This document shows, piece after piece, positions 1 through 12,800 of a DNA stretch of 64,000 nt; the first letter of the stretch is position 1; each line of letters starts with the position of its first letter. The notes below the pieces were generated by a model, which worked only from the letters and a program-made list of their open reading frames with translations, did no database searches and was not told the DNA's origin. This stretch comes from Paraphoma chrysanthemicola (lineage: Eukaryota > Ascomycota > Dothideomycetes > Pleosporales > Phaeosphaeriaceae), in NCBI GenBank assembly GCA_020744225.1, contig JAGMWG010000003.1:620001-684000 (forward strand). The letters are read 5' to 3'. A program made the position numbers and the translations under genes.

Positions 1-1676
1 AAGATTTGACGTTTGGGGCGGGGCACAGCGAGGAGATCTGTAATGGCCTTCCAAACCAACAACCGACACTCATCCCAGTGCTCAACATCCATATCACGTC
101 AGCTGCAGACATCTCTCCACCGAGCACTCCACCAAAGGATCGTCTTGTGAACGGAGAAGGTGGCAGTCCACTTCGTCCAGCTCTGCCTCAGCATCGTGAT
201 ACAGACACACTCGAACACCCATTGAACGCAGGTACAGATACTACAGGACTACTGGGGGTACATCAGCACGTTGCTCCAAGTGAGCGGTCTATTCGATGCG
301 ATAGCGCTCAGAATTCTGACACAGGCGAGCTAGGAATGCGCAAGAAACCGAGTGGTATACTCGAAACACAACATAACGTAGACACGGTCACCCCGAATAC
401 GGAGGATTTGATCAAGCAACATAGCGTTGTAGGGTCTCTGAGTTCATGGTCTGAAATTGCGATTGAGGAAACAGATGATTACGTTGTCCGCTATTCGCAG
501 ACGCAGTCTTCGAGATTGCAACTTCTGTTGAGTCTCGGATTAAACGATGAGGATGATGTCATTGAGGTCATTTGGAAGCAACACATGGTGGTGCCTAGAA
601 AGAGATCTGACGAAGGAGTATCGCACATGGTGGAACAATCCACAAGCAGGTATGTCACGTTCGACTTCAGTTTTGCGTGCCAATCCCAGTATGAGCAGCA
701 AAGTGCTACACACGATGGGGGTAAGGTCGTAACTAACAGGTTATGACAGTCTCGATCCTCAGGTAACTCGCTTTGATAAGATGTACGAAGCTCCTGGCGT
801 GCAGTCGCGTGGCATTACCGTCGAGATAGACAGTATTAGCAACAGTGTGAGTGCTGAGAACATTCAACATCGTCTCTCCAAACAATTCAACTCTAATACA
901 AGCCCCTAGAGTGCCCCATTGAAGCCTACCCATTTAGATGAAACTGAGGGGAAATATCGCAGTGAAAGATCAGGTGAGTCCCTCGACAAGATCGCTTGCA
1001 CAACAGAACTAACCTGGAAGGGTACACGAGCGCCACTCCTCCTCAGTACAAAATTTTCTTTACTCTTGGACGGGTAATAGTATCATCTCCTGCCTGAAGT
1101 TGGGGCTGACATTTCTGTATAGGTATTCAAGACACAATTACATGAGTTCAGGACACATGCTTTGAACTCAGTTCTAGATAGTTCATGGGCTTCCAGATCA
1201 GGGCGATGCGCTCATAGTGGCGGAAACGAGGTTCAGTATTTTGTGGTCATAAAGTCGAGGGGTTCCTTCAGCATTTGTTAGTAAGTGCGCCCCTACCCCA
1301 AGCTACCCAACCATTATCGAGATTTCGGCTTCAGTATTTGAATACATTTGACCATGTTAGTGCACTCCACATACATCAGACAGGAAACATCCACACTCCA
1401 CAAAGGATGTCGTCTCATCCCGATATTGTCCATCCAGTCAACAAACGGCGACTTCGTCGATCAATTATTGATGAAGAACTGCAGCCGTTGCAACTATTGC
1501 CATGCGGACAAGAGCAGGAAGCGATGGTGCACGAAGTTTACATTGACTTCGAGCATGAGTATCATATTGACAATCGAATAAAGCTAACAGAAGTTGGTAC
1601 AATTGCAGGGCACGATCAGCATGTTATATTAGATAACTTTCTTGAGAGCAGGCGTGGCGAATTTACCGAGGCATAA
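1..1676 (+). CDS. DUF6590-domain protein, 5' end outside window
   Basis: Unknown-function fungal protein whose C-terminal half matches my recollection of DUF6590. Six exons join in frame: up to 649, 750-846, 910-973, 1021-1073, 1123-1280 and 1361-1676, all with GT-AG borders. The domain starts near YKIFFTLGR/VFKTQLHEF (1047-1150), continues with YFVVIKSRGSFSICY, a His-rich loop, and ends with IDFEHEYHIDNRIKLTEVG, as in the family pattern (GRVF, FVVV, EHNVKV). The first exon is open to the window edge and has no early in-frame ATG, so the start lies upstream. Upstream residues are Ser/Thr/Glu-rich with no recognised domain. A second DUF6590 gene lies at 9847-13617, beyond the gasdermin/protease pair. 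Domain call is fairly sure; function is unknown. Confidence 0.6.
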
Positions 1677-4600
1677 GGCTGGGTATTCCTGATCGTATTT
1701 GTATTATTGGTAGAGCTTACATTTTAGAAATGGTCTTGTATAATCTAGATACTTTAAGTCTTTGTCATGGCCTCTTCCATTCATTTGCCACTATTAGTTT
1801 CAGAATTGTTGTTCTCAAGCGTTGGAACTAAGTGGAAGTAATCAATAATCCATAAGCGTAGATAACCTCGTCCCATAATCGAATAGAGGATTCAGCACAA
1901 AAAAAGCGACCAGTCTAGAAATGAATCCCCATGAGGGCAGCACGACTCTCAATCAAGTTAGCCTGCGGAAACCCTCGATGCACCCGTTGTAATACAGTAT
2001 CGCAAAGAGCCCAAGCACGGTCGATTTTACTGAACTAGCTGTGCATGACTACAAGACCATACATCAATAGGCAAGATGGCTCTTAGTGCCACTGCCGAGT
2101 TTTACTCGTGAAAGAGTCGTCATTAGTTTGACATTGAAGCAGCGATCGATATCTCACGTACCGCATAGGTAGATGTGGTCACGATGGCCACCACCAAGGA
2201 GGAGGGCTAGCGGAGAATCCGATGATGGAAGCAACCAATTGAGGGTCAATCTTGCGCGCAAATGAATACCAGGACAATTTGCGTTTGAAATTCGATGAGA
2301 ACACGAAAAGCCAATCGGCGTCCTCCATGCTGCGAGGCGCCACCAATTAAAGCCACTAGATCAACCTCGGGCCGCTCTCCTGCTGATTAGAATTTCATCC
2401 ACGCAGTCAGTCTTGGAGGGCATGTAGCGCTACGACGAGCTAGAGTTGAAGAGCCTCAAGTTCTTATCCGAGGCACGTGATTGGCCATCATCTGCGCAAT
2501 TTGCCTGCTTTCGCCTGCTTCCGCCTGCAGCTGCAGATGCAATGCAATGCGATGCATGAGTTCAACCAATGAACCGAGATGGTGGCATGTTAGAAAGGCC
2601 ATGTGACCATCCCAGCCACAGATTCGCTCACCGAGAGATGTCGTGCATGGTAAGCTTGGACCCAACAATATGGTTTCAGACCATGATTGCCTAGTTGAAG
2701 TAGCCTTCCCTGACCATCGTGATCACTTTCCCAGCCAGCTGGCAGCTCTTGCATCCTTTGAGTGGGCATGACGTGACGCCTACAAGAGAGCAGCCTTATC
2801 ATGGCTACACCTGGAAGATCTATACACGTGACTTGGCTACCTAAGGTAATGATTCATCATACAGGCTATGTATGCAGGCAATCGTGACTCACCCCTCGTT
2901 GGGTAAATTGACGTTGATTCAATCCTAGCATTACGTAGGAATGGTTTGACGGCAATCAACCGCTATAGCCGGGCTTACCTAGGTAGGGCTGTACCGGACT
3001 ATTTGGACAAGATCTCGTGTCTGCAACGGGCCGGCCGCCGGCAGGAGAAGTCGACACAATGATCCGCAAGCCGAAGGTAGGCAACACATACCCGAAACAT
3101 GGGAGAGAAAGTGGAAGATCATGCAGTTAACAAGCCCATTCGGCGAGTAAGCGGTCGGAATAAATGGTGCATCTCCGACCTCCTAAACCTTTGCCCTATT
3201 TCCTACCCTAAATGGCATATGCGCTCATCCCCAGGCAAGAATCAGTTGGCATTGAAGCAGTTTATTTTTGAAGCATCGCGCAGATGCATTCAATGTTACA
3301 CAGACTTAGTGACACTTCTTGACAAACCATATGTCTCCTTGGCTAATCCTCCAGCATCGAAGATCAAGGCCTAAACAACGTACCATGCCGTACTTCCCAA
3401 TATAGGTCTTCGTGCATGAATCAGCCTAATTGTAGCTACTTTGTTAGGGTCTGACACGTGACCTGACAAGGCGATGAAATAACATAGCTTTTCCAGTGGG
3501 GCAGATCAGCGCCCAGCGACGAATGAAGCGCCCCACGCTCACCCATCTCTCACCGGATCTCACAGGCATAAAAGTGAAGGACCACAACAAGGGCCCACTA
3601 ATGCAGAAAGCACTTTTCGTCCCCAGATCAACAACCTTAATTCAACCTCACATGCTTCGAATTCACAATACGACGGGAGGTGCAAGATTGATGTTCTTAC
3701 AGTGACGCAGGATAATACTTCGTGATTCGCTGCAGTAAAGTCGCCCGCACGCCCGCAGCCGTGACTTGGAGTCATTGGAAGAATAAGCGCAGCGCTAGCA
3801 CGCAAGTCGCGCCTTTGCGTTGTACCTCAGGGATACCATGGCGCAGACGGAGCCCAGTTCAGCCGTCCCTTAGGTTTCTGCGTTTTTTCATCCCTCTAAA
3901 TTCGCTGTTCGGGCGCACTTTGAAGCCAGCGTCTCAGTGTGCTGCCGTGGTAGATTGGGTCGCCTGGTGCTGGTCCAATCTTTCGAGGATGAACAGTCGC
4001 AATCCTAAGGGCTGCCCCGTACCTGGTATGAGCTGAACGATGGGGTGAGGTACGGGGCAAGCCAGAAGCAACCTTTACGCCCGTAACCAGGCCGGAACTA
4101 GAAGATGCCCCGATTCCTGCGAGGCAGCCGTAACTTTTGTCATCTATCCGAGCACAGCACCAGCTGATCTGCGTGTCCAATCACAGCACGACGTTCGCGT
4201 GTCATCTGCACCATCGATGCGTCCAGACACAAGCTTTGACGCATTTGTATGTTTGACTCGAAGCTTCACTACGGCAGTTTTGTCCGCGTGTCGTCGGCTT
4301 ACCATGTAAGAATTATGGGTCAATTTAGACCACGAGGACCACCACCATACGCGCAATGCACATTGGTCAGATATTACATGGCGTATAATCTGCTACCGAG
4401 TGCCCATGGCGAATTTGTGTGGTATTGCGCATGGCGGAAGGAGTGATGTAGTCGTGCAATGATCAGGATATGCTATGGTCTAACAATATTACCTTAAATA
4501 TAAAAGACTGTAGCAAGTCAACCAACATCAATGAAGTGTCAAAAACGACGTCCTGTGTTGAGGATATCGCGGAGATACTAAGTATTCTACGCCGTGTACA

Positions 4601-5426
4601 AGATGTGCTAAGCCTTTCTGCGCTGCTCATTTTAGCTACTTAGAATATATCAGAGGAGAATTTATGTCAAAGGTTGTTGCATATGGTTTAGATCAAAGTT
4701 TACGTTACGCATGATAGGTTATATACACTCAAAATACAGTGAAATAAATTCTATGTAGAACGCTGTTATAACTATATCTGACATCATAACTTTGATAATA
4801 CGTCACACGCATGTCACTCCACAATACCATATTGTAAGTGTACCGCCCCTACCCCTGGCGTGCTACGTATTTATTTGTGTCCAAATGAGGATAACAGCTC
4901 ACAGGTAACCCGTTTTTATAGTGATGAACGATCAAGAGAGGCCTCAACTCAGGTTTCTCGAGTTCGCTGCATCATTCACCACCCTATTTAGTGCAACGTG
5001 TAAGTCGAGAATCTCGGCTACATGCGGTCTGAGCACATTGTCAAGTTTTGCGGCTGCTGTAGGTGGGCTATAGAGTTTGCAAGAGACGCACGACAAGCAG
5101 TTCAGACGACCGCCGAGGCAAGCGATAGCTGAATAGGAAAGGAGCGTGCTGCGTTCGTTCAGATCGCAATGAATAGGGTCACGCACACCTTTCATTTGCT
5201 GTCCATTGCCATTCAATCAAATGCTGACGTGTAAGCCTTCGCTGACAATGTCTTGGAATTGCTTCTTGCGTACGGGAGATACGTCCCACTTTCGCACATG
5301 ACGACTACACTATACATTGCTTGTACAATTACGTTCATTTTGAGGTTACTCTGACTGTTCTTGAAAGGGTCTTGCTTCTATACATGGATGAATCCGTCAC
5401 ACGTACGGGAAATACTCCTTTCCGAG
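1677..5426. other. gene-poor spacer
   Basis: No reading frame here has splice signals, family resemblance or length that supports a gene. The stretch around 4440-4920 is visibly AT-rich compared with the flanks and could be old mutated transposon DNA, but no terminal repeats or transposase fragments were recognised. The last part (5217-5426) is probably the 3' flank of the gasdermin-like gene. Confidence 0.5.
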
Positions 5427-6233
5427 CTACTCCATCGGGACCTTCACACACTCTGGGTAATCTTCATGAACATTCTCCTCATCCAGTGCTTCAACTTCCC
5501 AAGTCACGTCTTCTTCCCCGTCCTCATCCTGACCAAAGCCGTACTTCCCACCAGATTTGTATTTCCAGCTCGCATCTCCGTTTCTTCCTTGCTTGATCCT
5601 CACCACACGATAAGCGAAGATTATCTTGTTCATTGTCCTTCCATGAATGATTGAACGGATACGGCCCGTCGCGAGCTCAATTTCCGGGCCAGCGGCGACG
5701 GGAACACCAAAACTCGTAGCGTCGACGCCGACTCTCATAACAGTATCATGTTGGCTTGACTCAGAAGTGGAGGAGCTGAATCCTGTGGCAATCTTTAACC
5801 CCGTGATCATGTAAACCCGCTTTCTCCCAAACAAAGCCTTGTTCATGGTTGTTTGCACACGCTGTGATGCAATGATTGATTCAGTTATGAACTGCTGTGA
5901 TGGCTCAAACTCGACAGTCTCAAGTGACTCGCAGCAGTACTTCGTTTTCTTCTCCGTAGCCAAGGCATATACCACATCCGCCGAGCCGCCGATACCATTT
6001 GCAATATTGGCATTCAGTCCCACTGCTGCCATGTACCCAGTTCCATTGGTCTCGCGTAGCTCCTCAATTTTGCTTGTGTTGATCGAGGTTCCAGGAATGT
6101 AGAGATAGTCATGTTGGTTGAGAGGATCGGTGAGTCGCTCAAGGCTATAGAATATACTACCGAGCCTTGGAGCTATGTCGCATTCGGCATTGATGGAGAA
6201 GTTGGGTGCTTGGAAGTAGTATAATTTCGGCAT
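5427..6233 (-). CDS. probable fungal gasdermin-like pore-forming protein, 268 aa
   Basis: Single-exon gene. The ATG at 6233 gives MPKLYYFQAP, the usual start of this family; the frame stays open 59 codons upstream, but that leader does not look like family sequence. Landmarks: YYFQAPNF (5-12), RLGSIF (23-28), DPLN (36-39), VYMITGLKIA (140-149), GVPVAAGPEIE (176-186), FAYRVVRI (206-213), then a 55-residue polar acidic tail. I recall this as a widespread fungal family that includes gasdermin-like HET-Q1/RCD-1 relatives, whose N-terminal domain forms membrane pores after a short C-terminal tail is cut off; HET-Q1 is of similar length. The gene directly upstream on the same strand is an S8 protease, the usual partner. 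Gasdermin identity is inferred from motifs and neighbourhood; an uncharacterised related family remains possible. Confidence 0.62.
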   Translation of the reverse strand: MPKLYYFQAPNFSINAECDIAPRLGSIFYSLERLTDPLNQHDYLYIPGTSINTSKIEELRETNGTGYMAAVGLNANIANGIGGSADVVYALATEKKTKYCCESLETVEFEPSQQFITESIIASQRVQTTMNKALFGRKRVYMITGLKIATGFSSSTSESSQHDTVMRVGVDATSFGVPVAAGPEIELATGRIRSIIHGRTMNKIIFAYRVVRIKQGRNGDASWKYKSGGKYGFGQDEDGEEDVTWEVEALDEENVHEDYPECVKVPME

Positions 6234-6622
6234 GACGCGTATCAGAAAGGTGCAAGACCCCGTAATGATGATGTATATGATGTTTCTGGTCTGTTGCGAG
6301 AATTCTACAGACGTTCTCGCGGGAGCGATGAGGCAGATGCACTGCCTCAACACCGCGTGACCTTGCGTGGCAGTGCAGAAGCCACTTTTCTTGATTGGCC
6401 ATGTTTGCAAAACGATGCGCCATACTTGAAATTTAAGAGAGGGATGAGTTTCAATAGCTGAAAATGAGGGCGATACTTCCCGTCATTACCCTGTGACGCC
6501 CACCATGTCATATCAAAGCGCATTGACTGAATAGGTTGGACGACGCGTGGAGAGGAGCGGAGGCTCACAGCAGCGATGCCCTTACACTTACAGAACGTCC
6601 ATCGTCTTGACTTTCGCAGCCC
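6234..6622. other. spacer between gasdermin-like and protease genes
   Basis: About 390 bp between two co-oriented genes; it should hold the protease 3' end and the gasdermin-like promoter and 5' leader. The gasdermin frame remains open through 6410, so a longer protein starting at a non-ATG codon cannot be excluded. No clear TATA box was recognised. Confidence 0.4.
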
Positions 6623-9538
6623 TCAAAAGATTGCCCGTCTGATTTCTCCTTTTATCCATTGCTCATCACACCTCTCGTCGAATAACATCCAATGTCTGAT
6701 CCACCAATAACCTTGTGTTGTTTTCTGCGTTTGTCTGAAAATGTTCCGTAAGGATTGTGTACGGCATAATCTGACCCACTCCGAAGTTGTGAGAAAGCTC
6801 TGTGCGTATCCAAGAATTACAGCTGCTATTCCAGCAGCGATAGGTGCAGCACATGAAGTGCCGCTCATGATAGCGTGATCATCATCACAACCAAGATGTG
6901 GTGGCCATGCGGATTCGATGTGCTCCCCTAGCACCATGACTCGCATGTTATCTTGTGGCTCAGGCGTGAAACTGGACGGACTTCCTAGTTCATTTCCCGC
7001 GTGCACACAGATCACGTCCTTGTCACGTGCCGGCCATGCAATGTCATCAAGTCGATTCTTGCCATCGTTCGAAGCTGCGGCGAAGACGGAGACGTTCTTT
7101 GAACTAGCGTATCGTATCCATGGCTCGATCTTATCTTGTTCTTCTCCAAAACCAAACGGCATCACGATAATATTTACGTCCCACTCCTTGACGGCGTATT
7201 CCAGTGCCTAAATCGCTATCAGGCTCGCTGATTGCGTGGATGCAAATTGTGAACATACCTTGGCAATTGGCAGCACTGACTCTCTTGCTGGGTTTCTCTT
7301 GTATACCCTCGCTACGTGTAAAAGCGCTTCTGGTGCGATTCTCCGGAGCAAAACAGCCAAGTGAGTTCCATGCCCCACTTCGTCTCTCCAGGCCAGATCC
7401 TCGTCTATCCAGCTCCTGTACGCGATCTTTGGGTTTTCATTGTACAAGTCCTTGTTTTGCTGGGAAAGATCGAGCCCGCTGTCCAGGATGGCGACCCTGA
7501 TCCTGTCTCTCCTATTCGCACCCGGGCCAAGGAGAGAAGATATGCGGTTAAGTGCACGATTATGCTGTTCAAACCAAGCAGTACACCGATGGATCCTAAG
7601 ACTATCAATCACAAAACATCCAGTCAAAGCATGTGATTTTGAGAGCCTTACTCGTGGGGTTGAGGTGCCACCTTCTGGTGGCGCCAAACGTGTGGTTTTG
7701 AACCTCTCCCTGAAGTAACGCAAGTGTTCCAGCATTTGATACTTCCGGCACCCGTGTCTTCCGTCTCGCCACTGGGGAACTGGTGCAGTTCTTCGAGTCT
7801 CGCGTTGTACCCGTGCTCAAGCTCATGTACTAAAGGCTGCACTATGCAAGTTATTATGTAATAGCGCATGTGCACGGCCTCAGTAAGCTGATCGCTTGGG
7901 AAAGTTGGCGGCGGTTTGAGTTGCAAACATGCTCGGATAGCTTCGAGCAAACCGGATGGTAATCGCTTGGCTGAGTTACGCCGACCCTTCCTCTCTAACG
8001 TCTCCAACATCTGGATTGCTCGAACATTGTCTTTGTTTCGTTGCTCCCAAGACACCGCCGTCTGGCTCCTAGTAAATTCGGTGCCAGTAGCAATTTCGAG
8101 GAATATGATACCGAGCGCAAGGATGGCAGGATGACGATGGACCTGCATGCGATCAAATGGCTGTTTGGGCTCTCCAAGTGGACGTAGCTCTGAAAGTATG
8201 TACGGAGATGTCAGAATTGGTAGTGAAGCAGTTTCTGAATGCTGATTGAAGTACACCATATGACTGTTCCAATCGCTCTGAAGCCACGAACTTGGATAGA
8301 TATATAACATTGAGTTAGCAAGTACGTAACACAGAATCAGCTGGTCCTTTGGATTGCAATTTGAAATGAAGGAGCGGGAATGATTGTCGCTTAAAAGCTG
8401 TTGCAGCGTTCTCATGGAAGTCTGACAATTGTCTTCCACCAGGAGTTTGGGATCGAGGTGCCAGATATTCTCACCATCGATAAGTATGTCAACCTGGACT
8501 GTTTCGCTTCTGCGTAGATATTGACACAGGTCGTCTTTGAGGAGTTCGCCTGATAGGCTCACCATCCTCTTATCTCTATTCAATCATGAGCACTCGTAGC
8601 AGGAATCAGGTGATGTGGGAGAACAAACTTGGGGTTTTTGACTTCGATTGTCATAGTTTTCCAACACAACTGGTCTTTACACACAGGAAGATGCACCTCG
8701 AACTTAGCAGACAGCTGATGCATTGTAGATTTCAGTTCGGCTGGTATTCTTGGGCCCGGGAGGCGATGCTGGGTCAAACTGAGGCGGACTTCTCGGGCTT
8801 TGATTGATGTTATTCGCTGCTGGCACTTGCAGCGCCAATTGTTCTCCAGGGTCTTATAAACCTGTTCTGCGAAGGTTTTCATGCCTATACTAGGATGATT
8901 TAAGATGTTCAGACCTTGGTGGCTAGTATCATGGACCTTCGGATAGTAGGTATCCAATAAATGTAAGGCTGCCGTCCTGACGCGTTTCAAGAATTTTTCG
9001 CGTTCTCTGCTACTCAACATCTCGGCTTCTGTGAACATAAAGACATGAGAGTGTCGGAGAACCTTCATGTAGCGGTCGTAAGTCTCCTCGGACTGATGTA
9101 ATATACTGCCACATTCGTCATACCCGCCAAGCTTCTCCCTGTCGATTACCTTACCAAAGGCTTCCAGACGCTGAAGCATTGCAGTTTCTTTTGTTTCTTG
9201 TTTCGACTAATCTGCATGTTAACATTGTCTTCCCGAATTGGGATGAATGGAGCGATTACCTGCCCCAAACTCAGTCCTTGAAAAAGTCTAGGTTTTGGTG
9301 GTGGAACACGTAAGGCGAAGGCAGATATCAGTCTTGTGATGTTCGAATCACTGAGCCCAATGGCCCATTCTCCTTTCGAGGCGGAGAGTGCATGTCCGAT
9401 ACTCGATATATCACAGTAGCAATCTTCCGCATCTTGGAGCATGTGTTCGAGATTTCCATTCGCGCAGTATTCCTTCCAATGGTTGGCAAGAGCACCAAAA
9501 GCGGGCACCACTTGGCTCAGTACCTCAAGCTCCTTCAT
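6623..9538 (-). CDS. subtilisin-family (S8) serine protease with DUF7580-like N-terminal region, 902 aa
   Basis: Five exons join in frame: 9538-9260, 9206-8629, 8575-7652, 7601-7259 and 7207-6623, separated by 50-53 nt GT-AG introns. Residues about 1-590 are a helical fungal module I recall as DUF7580 (LGQ..., GKVIDREKLGGYDECGSIL, HPAILALGIIFLEI). The S8 domain follows with all catalytic residues: Asp634 (RVAILDSG), His671 (GHGTH), oxyanion Asn755 (AASNDG) and Ser826 (MSGTSCAAP). There is no signal peptide, so it should act in the cytosol. No insertion or stop breaks it. Subtilases next to gasdermin-like genes activate them by proteolysis in fungi (HET-Q2 type); here the gasdermin-like gene lies 390 bp downstream. 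The N-terminal region probably senses or restrains; that is inference. Confidence 0.85.
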
Positions 9539-9846
9539 AAGGCCGTTTATAGGTGCGACTCGAAAAAGTCAATAATAATAGGGCGCAAGGTATAAAGTGT
9601 TGAATAGGCGTTGTGTGCTTGTGAAATCGTCGAGACTGAGCCGTAGGATGGGGGGTTCTGCCCCGCATTCTTGGCTGAGGGGCGAATGACACCAACTCCC
9701 AAAGGTTCTCAGCCTGACTACGACAATATACCTTTTTCAAATCACAACTTGATCAGGATCGTTGTACCTTTTGTCCCTCACTCGCATGATCGAGCCACCA
9801 CTCCCGCTAGCTCCCATTTTTGAAATCGTCCCATATATCGGACACC
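9539..9846. promoter_or_regulatory. divergent promoter region
   Basis: A 308 bp gap separates the start codons of the minus-strand S8 protease (9538) and the plus-strand zinc-finger/DUF6590 gene (9847). Both genes must draw their core promoters from it, so shared regulation is likely. A TATAAA-like string sits about 10 bp upstream of the protease ATG, too close to be its TATA box. No specific operator was recognised. Confidence 0.5.
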
Positions 9847-12800
9847 ATGGACTCTGAAACTGATCTTCACCAAACAGTCAGTATCAAAGACACTGCACGA
9901 GACTGTGCAACATGCTTTGAACAACTGTTGCATAGCGAAGATAATAAAACGACTAGTACTGTCACTTCTAGCCCGTTTCGAGTATCGCGTCAATACGCCG
10001 ACTTTAATCTGTGGTGGAAACAAGTGGGTATGTCTCAGACTGGCCTTCGTTCGATTGATGTACGCTTGAAAGACGTGCCGGAAATATCTACCATGCTTCT
10101 CTGCCTACTTCGAGCTCTTCATCACGATCTCAATCGCCTCGTCAGCCGACCTGAAGACCCGCCAGCGTCACATATAGACGATGAAGAAGTTGGACCCAAT
10201 ACTTTGTCCTTGGAAAGATTGGAGACACTCGAGACACTTTCTTCATCTGATGAATCTGAGGTGTCAGACGTGAAACAAACTGCCGTACGAAGATCACATG
10301 TCAGTGATGGTATCTGGCAACACATCGCCCAGACCATCGATCGGCTCCAAGGGTACGCCAGACGTATCGAACAAGCTGGAGCAGAGCATCGGCAAAGACG
10401 AGTAGATGCATATCGTCAAAAATGGAGCACAAAACAGGCGTACGAAGGTTTCAGAAGAATTGGAGAAGTGAGAGCGAGAGAGCATTTTAGTAAAGCTCCC
10501 GCATACATCCTCTCCAGAATAGCGGATTCATTCGCGAGAAGAAGAATTCGATTTGAATACATCAAAGAGCACCAAAAAAAGAGGAGGGCCGATATTCTCA
10601 CTGTGTCGGGACGCAGCATGAATGTCAAGCCGCTGAACAAGCAAAATGTTTCGGACACGAAGCAAGCTCAAAGCACCACTATAACAAGCGCTCTCAAAGA
10701 ATGGAAGGCACATATAATGTACGATCAGGAAACTATTCTGTCCAAGACCGTGGATACAGAATATAAAATGATTTCTGAGCCTCCGAACAGACAGCGGGCA
10801 GATAGCGTCAGGTCGGTCATGTTGCATCACACCGCATTTCCCAAGCCGCCATTGGCTCAGGATGGCATATTCTGTTGCCCATATTGCTTTCTGTATTTTC
10901 ATGAGCAGGAACTCGAGATGCATCGGTGGAGGTGAGTCAACCTTGGTCCAAGCATTACCGTGTGCAGATGAAGTCATTAATATCTCTCCAGTGTGCACGT
11001 CATGCAGGACTTCGAACCGTATTTCTGCACCTATCAATTATGCGAGTCTCCTTTCAATATCCCCAACTCGTTCGAAGGCTTGCTCGACCACCTTCAGGCT
11101 CATTTGCCCATCAGGTATCATATCGATGAACCAAATGGAGAACATAAGGTGTTCTTGGAGGCGGATTATGATGATCACATGCAATCCCTAGGTCATTTGA
11201 CCGGAGAGATGAAGGGGATTTTCAAGGAAGCAAGTCGAAGAAGGGGGGTTCACGTGTTCGACGATTGCCCCTTTTGCGGTGGGCATCCTGATACTTTGGA
11301 AAAGTCATTTCCGGACCCACATGCACTGGAGGCACAAAACGAACTGCGAACACATATCAAACAGCACATGCAGGAGATATCCTTGTTCTTGCCGCCATAT
11401 CGCTCCGACGTAATAGAAGATGGCGATGATTTTGGAGGATCTGATGTCACGCACCAACGTAGCAACTTCGATGCTGTATCCGGAGAACCTCTTAATTACG
11501 CGCAAAGTTGTGGTCGGGAAGACTGTGACTGTAAGCATGTTAGTTCAGATGCTGCCGAGGAGAAAACCAACAATGTACCGGATATGAACACTGTCTTGAG
11601 GCCAGAAGCACGGTGGATGTGCTGCCTTTGCTACAATAACTATCCGTGGACCGGGCGACACCATTCGGATCTATGTACTTATTGCCAAAACCACTCGAAG
11701 TACAGCCATTCACCTCATGACTGTCAGTTGTGTTTCAAATACGAACGGAGTCTGGATGACGAATCAGATTGGATCACATACGACCGATCAGCTCCGTCAA
11801 TAGAGGAGCTTCGGGCAGACAGTCAACTCGAGCCCTTCGTACACCGATATGACCTGACCAAGAATTTGGTCGACGCGCAACAGCATCCAACACCAGTACA
11901 AGGGTGGAACGACGAATTTCAAAGGTATCTTCGGAGCCCTTGCTGGGACCCTGCCCACCAAGCGTACTATCGCAAGCATTATGATGTTGCTCAAGGTAAA
12001 CCATGTCGGGTGTTGGTAGTCAACTACCGCTGACAAAAGCGTAGGGCAGTGGGTGTTCTTCGATTGGCTGCATCGGCCTACAAATGAGTCCCTGCAATCG
12101 CGTTCAGACAACATAAAGGGCTCCAGTCAGGTAAATGAGCAATGCTAGAAAACTCGTTCTGTCGTTCTGATTCCCTGTAAGACACGAGAACCAACAAATT
12201 TTGCCGATTCTTCGCACCAAACGAGCCGGACAGGCGCCTCTATCGTTGGCACGTACTCGACAGATAATCCGCAGGCTTATGAGAGTCTTGATCCAGGTTA
12301 GTCAAATTTCTTTGGGTTGTATAGATCTACTAATATATTGCAGCTTTCAAAGTCCGCGACAGCTCATTCTTCAAGGAAGGAAGAGTAAGTTATTGTGTCC
12401 GCAGACCCGAATGAGCCACTGACGATTGAATAGGTCATTGCAATCCTGTTCACGGAACCAGCACCTAACATGAGGGTGAATAGTAGTGGAATCTCTTTGG
12501 TCACCTACAAGGAGAAGGTTCATACTCAAGTTCGACGTTTCATCGTAGTGAACCTGCGGCATGGGTTTTGCTTCGCTTGGTAAGTACTGTCCTCGTACAG
12601 GAAACGCTCGCTCAGACTAACGTGACCAGTCCGATCCTCACATACGGTAACAAAGCAACCAAGAAAAAGGGAGTCAGATCTCAGGAGCACGCTATTGCAT
12701 ACTCTCAAGGATACTCTCCAACCTTACTTTATGGCGAGGAGGAGCTAAGCAAGGACCCAATATGCATCGTGATGTTGCAGGGGGAGCGTCCACTGAGCAA

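Noticed and set aside
1277..1420. Suspected frameshift in the first DUF6590 gene
   Set aside because: An 80 nt intron (1281-1360, GTAAGT to TTAG) links the two frames in phase, so no lesion is needed.
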